Shown: piece by piece, positions 57,377 to 64,000 of the stretch | Layout of the letters: each line of letters opens with the position of its first letter | Position numbering within the stretch: the first letter of the stretch is position 1 | DNA from: Ctena decussata | Lineage: Eukaryota > Mollusca > Bivalvia > Lucinida > Lucinidae | Direction of reading: 5' to 3' | DNA length: 64,000 nucleotides | Assembly (NCBI GenBank): GCA_963989385.1 | Contig: OZ022510.1 | Location: forward strand, 32,865,448 to 32,929,447 | The notes under the pieces: model-generated | Database searches by the model: none | What the model saw: only the letters and a program-made list of their open reading frames with translations | What the model was told of the DNA's origin: nothing | Position numbers and translations under genes: made by a program

Positions 57377-58048
57377 CTATGCCTGTCCGTCTGAATGTTG
57401 GGGAGGAGGACGACCGGGTTTCTCACTAGTTCTCGATTGGGACCTGCTTGGGCGCAACCTCCCGCTACTGAGAGACCGCCCACGGGTTTTATTCTTGTCA
57501 GCGGGTTGCGACGGATTAGAATCCGTCTGTGCAGGTGGTCTTATTAATTCAGAATCGCTGTCATGAAAGTCCATCGTCGTTACATGTGCCGCAATCTCGG
57601 GGTCATGATCGACACATTTCGACGAATTGACAGCAGCTTGGCCTTGGCTGCTAGCTACCGATGTCCAACTGGGATCTTTAATTTGATTTGGCTGCGCCGG
57701 CGTAGTCTGTGCTATCGCTGATTCATCCGTGCCAAGCTCTTGTCTGGGTGTTCGTGGAAATATCGACGGTGGTGGCGGTGGGGGCATTGGACCTACTTGA
57801 GGAAGGTTATGAAGCTGTTGCACATTACTAGTTGTAGGCACCTGTTGCGAGATTACATGTGAGCTATTTCGAATGTTATTGTTTGAAGCTTGACTGGTTA
57901 CAACATTATCAGCGGAACCGGTTTTACTACGCCGTTGCTGACTTGGGTGTTTACTATCAATTCGGCTTCCCTTCACAATCGAGTCCCATTCAGGAAACAG
58001 ATCAAAACAACGTATAATGAATTCGGAAGTAGGTGATTTTTTCGCCAA
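57377..58048 (-). CDS. LINE ORF1, 5'-incomplete, proline-rich
   Basis: About 224 codons directly upstream of ORF2 and separated from it by 21 nt. The N-terminal part (AKKSPTSEFIIRCFDLFPEW) is followed by a low-complexity region rich in Q, S, T and P, with PMPPPPPPSIF and a basic C-terminus (GRSLSSGRLRPSRSQSR). No zinc knuckle, RRM or coiled coil is evident. By position it should be the RNA-binding ORF1 protein. The codon at 58046-58048 is TTG, and the frame stays open to about 58100 without an ATG, so the true start is missing and the element is probably 5'-truncated at its junction with repeat B. Confidence 0.65.
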   Translation of the reverse strand: MAKKSPTSEFIIRCFDLFPEWDSIVKGSRIDSKHPSQQRRSKTGSADNVVTSQASNNNIRNSSHVISQQVPTTSNVQQLHNLPQVGPMPPPPPPSIFPRTPRQELGTDESAIAQTTPAQPNQIKDPSWTSVASSQGQAAVNSSKCVDHDPEIAAHVTTMDFHDSDSELIRPPAQTDSNPSQPADKNKTRGRSLSSGRLRPSRSQSRTSEKPGRPPPQHSDGQA

Positions 58049-58225
58049 CTTAAATACCCAGAATGAGTTTTCAAACTCTCTTTATGTGAAACTCAGTAAT
58101 TTTTTAATTGTTTAAAGCCGGCTAATCACGGTCATTTACACTGACGAAACTATACTGAAAAGTTTGCAGCGGTACTTCATGATAAAATTTTTCACGCTAA
58201 TAGAGCTATGACTGGGGTCCTACTC
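58045..58225 (+). repeat. Dispersed repeat B, partial copy abutting LINE 1
   Basis: TATGTGAAACTCAGTAATTT, AATCACGGTCATTTACACTG and AGTTTGCAGCGGTACTTC match 13005-13125. A further short piece lies at 59900-59960. Confidence 0.7.
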
Positions 58226-59332
58226 TTTTACATTTTACACTGTAAAAAGAAATCGTAAACTTTACGGTAAAATACTTGGCAATTGTTTGCCAGGAGTTGC
58301 ATGGAACTTTACAGTACAGGATGGGATTCTACCGAGACTTTTAAAACGGAGAATGACTGCCTTGAAGAAAAAAAATCCAGTGAGTGAGATGAAAACAAAA
58401 ATCGGTTTGGTGAGAATTGTATTTGCTTTTGTAGTAATCCTAAGCGCTATTTCTTAGTGCTTCTCGAAATCTATTCTGGAAGTACTAATCAAAAGCAAAA
58501 TTTTAAAACAAATTGTCGATCTCTCTGTCCTCCTGTCTCTCTGCTCTCTGTTGTCATTTCGTTGCATTATATTATGTACTTATTAAGCATGCTTGAAGGA
58601 AAAGAAAGAAAGAAAGAAACAAACAATAATAAATAAATAAATTATCTTTGCGCAAAACTTTAACGCAAATGTTAAAGTGTGTCTCCCTCGTTTATTTCAT
58701 GTTTTCAGAAACAAATATTTCAACAAAATTTCGTTAAACAATATGTTATAGTCCCATCATTACCGCACAAGTTTTGAGAAAATGCATGTTTTTTCGATAA
58801 ATGGGGAATGAAAAAAATCTTCAAATTAAAATGCAAATTATCTATTTCCTTACGGCCTGTAAGAATATCGATTTTTACCACGTATGTCATGTGATCATGT
58901 ACAGGTATTTTTCTTATTCGTGCATGTGATTGTAACGCATGAATAAATCATTTTTGTCCAGTTAATGCGATTTTGAGCGCGGTCCGCGATCGTTTAAAAA
59001 TTTAAATTCACTTTTATAAAATATTATTATCTAAACTCTATTTCAAATATATAATTAGACCATGTCGGAGGTATTGCATGATATATTACATCAAATCATT
59101 CTTGGTTATTATCATAAAGGGAGTAAATCTTTAATTTACATACGGATGGAGACAAACAGACACGGACAGAAAGGCAAAAATTATACAACCCGCAATATGT
59201 CGGGCTATAAATATTCTCATGAACAGACTGGTCCTAGACTGTCAGATTGGATATGAAACTGGTGTAAGAAAGAAGAATACTGTAATTACCTTAAATATTC
59301 GTGCACCTTCGCCAGTTTTTGTAATTATTCTA
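58226..59332. repeat. Mixed repeat fragments
   Basis: 58196-58380 (GCTATGACTGGGGTCCTAC, CACTGTAAAAAG, TTTACGGTAAAATACTTGGC) recurs at 59637-59790. 58500-59340 shares blocks with 49300-49640. No gene. Confidence 0.65.
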
Positions 59333-59625
59333 CACTGTAAAAAACGGTAGAATACCTGGAAACCAGCTGCCAGTCCGTTTCCCGTTATTTTTACGGGCCC
59401 GTAAACATTAGCAGGAATCAACAAGCAGAGTAGGCAGAATAAGACAGATTTTGTTTTGGTTCTATAGCCCTTCAATACTATAAAGGTATTCTCGATGCGG
59501 TCAGTTAATAAAACTACCATATCGTTATTTCAAAAAACGATCTTTAGGCAGATGCCCGTAAAACAACATGAAATGGACTGGCAGCAAGGTATTTTACCGT
59601 AAAATCTACGGACTTTTTTACAGTG
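59333..59625. mobile_element. 293-bp MITE with CACTGTAAAAAA tips and TA target
   Basis: Tips CACTGTAAAAAA (59333) and TTTTTTACAGTG (to 59625) are flanked by TA on both sides. Arms stay related for about 70 bp (GGTAGAATACC / GGTATTTTACC; CTGCCAGTCC / GGACTGGCAGC). The same tip word begins the units at 33609 and ends the block near 47484. No ORF. Confidence 0.85.
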
Positions 59626-59639
59626 TAGAATTTAAAAGC

Positions 59640-60415
59640 TATGACTGGGGTCCTACGCCGGAGTATTTTACACTATGAAAAACGTAAATTTTACGGTAAT
59701 ATACTTGGCAACTAGTTGCCAGGACCTTAACAGTAAAGCATGGGATTGTACCGAGAGTTTTAAAACGGAAAATGACTTCATTGAGAAAAAAAATCTTTTT
59801 TTATTCCTCCTTTATTTTCTTTATAATCATTACACGAAATATACAGCGTACCTGTATGCATTTTAAAGTTTAAGACAGCGAAAGTTGGCCATTTTGGTTG
59901 CCAACTGAAATGACCCAAATAAATTTTCAACTCTCTATTTTTTATGAGAAACTCAAGTATGTTTCATGTGTTATATTCCACTGGAAAATGCGCTCCAGTT
60001 GATGCAGTCTAATTAAAAATATCGATTATTCTTTCTTATATATTTATTGCGCTCATGACTAAAAAGGGAAAACAAACACACGTTATTCAAACAAAGTATG
60101 CTTAAATTAAAAGAAATGCGTTTCCGGTATAAATTTACAATTTACGTCTTTGGCGTGGTCAACATTACACATCTAAATGACGCTAAATATTTAAAAAGAT
60201 AAATATTTTTGTTTATTGTGTACCATATTCTTGTCATGTACAAGTACAGCGACGCTGATATTTCATCAAAGGAAATTCCCCATCGCACATAGGTAATGAC
60301 ATAACTGGGCCATAAAACAATATTACCTATAGGGTGTCTGCAATCTCGCGAAATACGAGATCTCGCGACCGCGTTAGTTCGAATCACTATGTCAACACAC
60401 CTGTTAGCCAATCAG
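59640..60415. other. Repeat fragments; no gene
   Basis: 59637-59790 repeats 58196-58380; 59900-59960 is a piece of repeat B. The rest has no recognised feature. Confidence 0.5.
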
Positions 60416-61211
60416 GCTGAGAAAAACCAGGTATAACAGATCTTCGAGCGTTATCCTAAGTTTCTCAATATCCAATCAGACTGAGAAAAACCAAGTATAA
60501 CAAAACAGCTAGCGTCCAATCATATTTCTGGAAACCTGTGATATCAAGTCACGTGACAAAAGAGAAAAACCTGGTTTTTCTCAAAACTTGAGAAAAACCT
60601 AGTTTTTCTAATAATAGCGTTATCCTAGATAATTAGTGTGCATTCGGCTTGCCGCATACAACTGCATTAGCAGAGACCATCGTAAAACCTGGTTTATCAA
60701 AATAAACTTGTGATAACACAAGTTTTTTCGTTAAACCAGGTTTCTCTCTCGATAAACCAGGTTTTTCTCAGATAAACCAGGTTTTTCTCTGATAAACCAG
60801 GTTTTTCTCTGATAAACCAGGTTTTTCTTTTGATATCGTAGGTTTCTGAGATAAACCAAGTTTTTCTACGCAAAACCTGGCTTTTCAAAGAAAACCTAGG
60901 TTTTCTCGAGATATACTAGGTTTTATAGAAAAACCTGGTTTATCAAAAGAAAAACCTGGTTTATCAGAGAAAAACTAGGTATATCACAGAAAAACCAGGT
61001 TTTTCTGTTGAAATACCAGGTTTTGCGAGGAAAAACCTGGTTTATCAAAGAAAAACCTGGTTTATCTGAGAAACCTATGATATCAAGAGAAAAACCTGGT
61101 TTATCAGAGAAAAACCTGGTTTATCTGAGAAAAACCTGGTTTATCAAATCGCAAAACCAGGTTTTTCTGAGAAAAAACAGGTTTTTCTAATTAGTGTGCA
61201 TTTGGCTTGCC
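60416..61211 (-). repeat. AAACCAGGTTT array 2, inverted relative to array 1
   Basis: Bounded by ...TTAGTGTGCATTTGGCTTGCC (GGCTTGCC at 61204-61211) and a second border GGCTTGCC at 60646-60653, the reverse complement of the borders of array 1. Between the borders the left half uses GATAAACCAGGTTTTTCTC and the right half mostly GAGAAAAACCTGGTTTATC, with the switch near 60880, so the array itself is a large inverted repeat. Outside the inner border (60416-60645) the motif is spaced by ATTGG/CCAAT and GTCACGTGA words as in array 1. Confidence 0.9.
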
Positions 61212-61690
61212 ATACCCCTCATATTTGGCACATGTTCATGTGTATTGTCCGAAAGCCGCACAGCTGCCGAACATTTCCCAGCTCTGCAAATCAATTGTTT
61301 ATGACAATGCAGCGCCGGCAAAGATCAAAGCCAGGCTGAACGGAAACAGGCTAGCCGATCAACGCCTCGGACATTACTGTACTTTCACTTTCCGTTTATG
61401 TTTCCGGGAACTGGGCTACTTTTGTTTTCAGAAAAAAACGACTCAACTGGTCATCTGAGCCGTGTCACAGAAAAGGTTCCTCAGTCATTCGGAGTTAATC
61501 AGTGACCTCTATTTATATATTTGGGAACGAATACTCAAACCAGCCTCTCAGTCTGCGCAAGGTAGATGGAAACTATTAAGTGCCGTGTGCAAACCTTATG
61601 ATCCGTGCGCAAACCCGTACGATCACCGACTAACGAAACCTATGTTCGGATGCGCATGCTAGTCCGATCCTTTGCTGGTTACAAAGGCCA
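61212..61690. other. No gene recognised
   Basis: An 83-codon plus frame (61207-61458) has mixed composition but no recognisable domain. GTGCAAACC..GATCCGTGCGCAAACCCGTACGATC is a short duplicated phrase near 61590-61625. Confidence 0.4.
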
Positions 61691-64000
61691 TCTGTTCTGT
61701 TCTGTTCTGTTATATAAGTTCTGCCACTTAAGGCACACCTCCTCCCGGGAGTCGGATAATTTCTTGGTTTCGTCACGGGACTAAAATGATGCACTTCCCA
61801 TCACCCTATTTACACTTTAAAAAATAACTTTTAAAATCGGGCTTGTGTGTACTGCTGTCACCTTCTCCGCTTAGGAATGCATGAAAGTTTCTTGTACCGT
61901 TCAATATGGAGGGTATGACATAAGCTTATTGATTGTCTTTCTAATGCCCTAATTCTGGACCAGTTATCATTATTCTCATTACAGTCTATAAGTTTACTGC
62001 AGTCTAGTATTAGTTGGATCAGTATAGAATGGTCCATAGGATCCTGTATCAGCCTATCTGCAAGTCCCAAGAGTCTCTCCAGCATTGGGCGCCTCACATC
62101 AGCCAAAGCGCTACAGACCAACAGGAAGTGTTCCATATCTTCTTCTCCTTGATGGCATAACATACAAGTAGGATCCACTTGAGTCTGGTTAAAACACGCC
62201 CTGTTCACCTGTAGGATGTAGGAGCCAGTCACAAGCTTTAATTTTGTCTTAAGTCTTGCTGTATCTCTTACTTCACGTGTATGCTGTATCAACCAATGTT
62301 TCTTGCCAGGTAAAAAATCTTCAATATTCAACCAACTCAAAGTAGGGTAAAGTCGAGCTCTTTGCTTAATACTTGTAGACCAATACTCATTCAGCAGCTC
62401 ATTCACTTGGGCCTTCCATCTGCACTTAGTAGGTGGATTCTCAATCAGTTCCCAGCAATCTGGTAAGCCATACTTTATAAGGAGCATTCGTATCGCAACA
62501 TACCAACTATTACCCTCAAAACCTTTAACAGACAGCTGGCGCCTGGCTAACTGTTTTTCGACAGCACTTTCATCAAGCCTGCAGATGCTACCAAATAAGG
62601 TTAGAGCCCTCTTGTGAATAACAGCTTCAACAGGCAATGCTCCTGTAAGAATGAAGATTGCTGGATCTGCAGTGGTATCTGGTAATGACAAAACTTGTTT
62701 TAAGAACTTCTTGAGAATTCCTTCCAATTTATCGACAAGGGTCTTCTTCGGAAGAACAACCTCCAGTCCATATATAAGAACTGGCAAGACATAGATATGT
62801 AGCAAGTGGACTGAAGTCTCTGGGTCGAGCCCATTCTCACCATGAAGGCCTGCCGCCATAAGTCCATAGATGGTACGTCGAGCTTTTCTGATATTCTCCT
62901 CAACAGCAGTTTCTTGGGTGTTGGCAGATCGGAGAATACCCATATGCATGGCTTCGCTGACTATTGGCATTGGCTGATCTTTCATACACACTGTTACGTC
63001 TGCGCTACCATTTTGCTTGGGACCACTGGGAATCTCCAGTATCACACTCTTTGTAGGCTGGAGTAGATATCGCTCCATGTGACTGTAGTCCACTGCCACG
63101 TTTATTAAGGACTGCAATACATCCCGTCTATCCGATAGAATTGCCATATCATCAGCACAAGTAGGTGCCATACACGATATTCCCCCAACATGGCATCCCG
63201 AACCCGACAACTTGAGACGGTCTAATAGATGATTGCCGTAGACTTTATACAGGTCAGTACTCAGTATGCCACCCTGGCGGACTCCTTGTTGGATCTCAAA
63301 AGCTTCCGAGTATGCATTGTTCCACTTGATGACAGACTCTGCCCCCTGATGGAGGGAATGTATCAAGGTCCAAGCTACACCGTCGACTCCAATATGGAAC
63401 ATCTTTCTAAGCAAACTCTCATGTGAGACAACATCAAAAGCGGATTTAACATCCAAAAACGCCACATACAGGGGCTTACGCAGATCTTTATGTTCTCTGA
63501 TAACTTCTTCTAAGATTAACGAACAATTCATTGGAGAAGAATGTCGGGTAAAACCCCTTTGTAAATTGTTCTGTTGTGCTTCGATTAATGGCTGTATCTG
63601 GCCTCTCAGAATGGTCTCCACAATCTTTGTTACGGTCGGTAGTATGGTTATACCTCTGTAATTTCTTGCATCTTTACTGGATCCCTTGTTCTTATAGACA
63701 GGGGTGAGAGCCCCAATTTTTAAGGCGTCTGTGACCTCTCCAAACTTGAAAATGAGGTTGATGAACTCGGTAAGTACCTGATATAGGTCTTCTCCACCAT
63801 ATAAAAGATGCTCAACAGTAACACCATGGAAATCTGGAGCCTTCCCTCTATTAAGTGACTTGATAGCTTCTTTTACTTGCTCAACTGTTACTGAGTCGCA
63901 CTTACTCTGACCAATAGAGCTACTACATATGTCTATGATCTCCCTAGTCTCGTGATGCACCTGCTGGCGGTATGATTCATCAAACCCACTGTCGTTGGAT
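61691..64000 (-). mobile_element. LINE 2, 3' part (element continues beyond the window)
   Basis: Contains the 3' part of the ORF, a 3' untranslated region (61712-61857) and a 3' tail of four (AACAG) units on the minus strand (61691-61711). A short tandem repeat tail instead of poly-A is usual for RTE-like and some other LINE clades. The 5' part, including any endonuclease, lies outside. Confidence 0.85.
61858..64000 (-). CDS. LINE 2 reverse transcriptase ORF, 5' end outside the window
   Basis: At least 713 codons open from the window edge to the TGA at 61858-61860; the frame continues upstream of the GTG at 63958-63960 without a stop, so that is not a start. Counting from that GTG: YRGITILPTVTKIVE (about 101), motif A FLDVKSAFDVV (D170, D176), motif B GVRQGGILSTDLYKVY (226), and motif C PTCADDMAIL (268-271), where the usual Y/F before ADD-type catalysis is a cysteine. 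The C-terminal half holds an IYGLEVVLPKK block and a C-x2-C-x8-H-x4-C finger (CMLCHQGEEDMEHFLLVC) of the kind found near the end of many LINE proteins. No internal stop, so this copy may be intact. Clade unresolved; not CR1/Jockey-like in motif B. Confidence 0.93.
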   Translation of the reverse strand, partial: SNDSGFDESYRQQVHHETREIIDICSSSIGQSKCDSVTVEQVKEAIKSLNRGKAPDFHGVTVEHLLYGGEDLYQVLTEFINLIFKFGEVTDALKIGALTPVYKNKGSSKDARNYRGITILPTVTKIVETILRGQIQPLIEAQQNNLQRGFTRHSSPMNCSLILEEVIREHKDLRKPLYVAFLDVKSAFDVVSHESLLRKMFHIGVDGVAWTLIHSLHQGAESVIKWNNAYSEAFEIQQGVRQGGILSTDLYKVYGNHLLDRLKLSGSGCHVGGISCMAPTCADDMAILSDRRDVLQSLINVAVDYSHMERYLLQPTKSVILEIPSGPKQNGSADVTVCMKDQPMPIVSEAMHMGILRSANTQETAVEENIRKARRTIYGLMAAGLHGENGLDPETSVHLLHIYVLPVLIYGLEVVLPKKTLVDKLEGILKKFLKQVLSLPDTTADPAIFILTGALPVEAVIHKRALTLFGSICRLDESAVEKQLARRQLSVKGFEGNSWYVAIRMLLIKYGLPDCWELIENPPTKCRWKAQVNELLNEYWSTSIKQRARLYPTLSWLNIEDFLPGKKHWLIQHTREVRDTARLKTKLKLVTGSYILQVNRACFNQTQVDPTCMLCHQGEEDMEHFLLVCSALADVRRPMLERLLGLADRLIQDPMDHSILIQLILDCSKLIDCNENNDNWSRIRALERQSISLCHTLHIERYKKLSCIPKRRR

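Larger units (their letters stand above)
53700..58100 (-). mobile_element. LINE 1 (non-LTR retrotransposon, ORF1+ORF2)
   Basis: Comprises ORF1, ORF2 and a 3' untranslated region below 53903. A short palindrome (53795-53845, GGCCTAGATCAGGCTGCG...) lies in the 3' region. The 3' end is not defined: no poly-A or short tandem tail was recognised. Limits are approximate. Confidence 0.7.

Overview
This window looks like non-genic nuclear DNA from a metazoan, most probably a bivalve mollusc. The reasons are its AT-rich composition, pervasive tRNA-derived and related SINEs, non-LTR retrotransposons, many fold-back and terminal-inverted-repeat (TIR) elements, and several copies of an element class with tandem cores and hairpin ends that resembles the bivalve 'pearl'/Helentron-like elements. 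The species assignment is inference. I see no complete host protein-coding gene, rRNA, functional tRNA, CRISPR array or virus. The only long open frames belong to two LINEs, both on the minus strand.

Layout. 1-6.7 kb: a SINE copy and a 2.4 kb tandem-core element (145-bp units). 6.7-11.2 kb: degenerate tandem repeats and a 3.5 kb tandem-core element split by a 1.6 kb insertion of the hairpin-ended class. 11.4-21.6 kb: fold-back elements, SINEs, microsatellite, repeat B and a duplicated exon-like frame. 21.8-24.5 kb: two TIR elements. 25-27.2 kb: a third tandem-core element carrying a nested 236-bp palindromic element. 28-32.7 kb: small palindromes, an unusual TTTTTCGTTTCGTAA array and a 20-bp-period AAACCAGGTTT array. 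33.3-36.3 kb: SINEs, a 285-bp tandem repeat and a G-rich inverted repeat. 36.5-41.4 kb: two TIR transposons with perfect 9-bp target-site duplications (TSDs), one with 0.94 kb inverted arms. 42-49 kb: more tandem-core and long-inverted-repeat elements. 50.2-53.4 kb: a CpG-rich TIR element, a SINE with an 11-bp TSD and a 340-bp tandem repeat. 53.9-58.1 kb: a LINE with ORF1 and ORF2, ORF2 broken by a single stop. 59-61.2 kb: a small TA-flanked MITE and a second AAACCAGGTTT array, inverted relative to the first. 61.7-64 kb: the 3' part of a second LINE that runs off the window.

Functionally this is a community of mobile elements. The two LINEs encode reverse transcriptases that could in principle supply SINEs. 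Three SINE families share one 3' domain, which suggests they use the same or related LINE machinery. The TIR, fold-back and tandem-core elements encode nothing here and must depend on proteins made elsewhere. Nested insertions give relative ages and, in two cases, an empty-site comparison showing the insertion mode.
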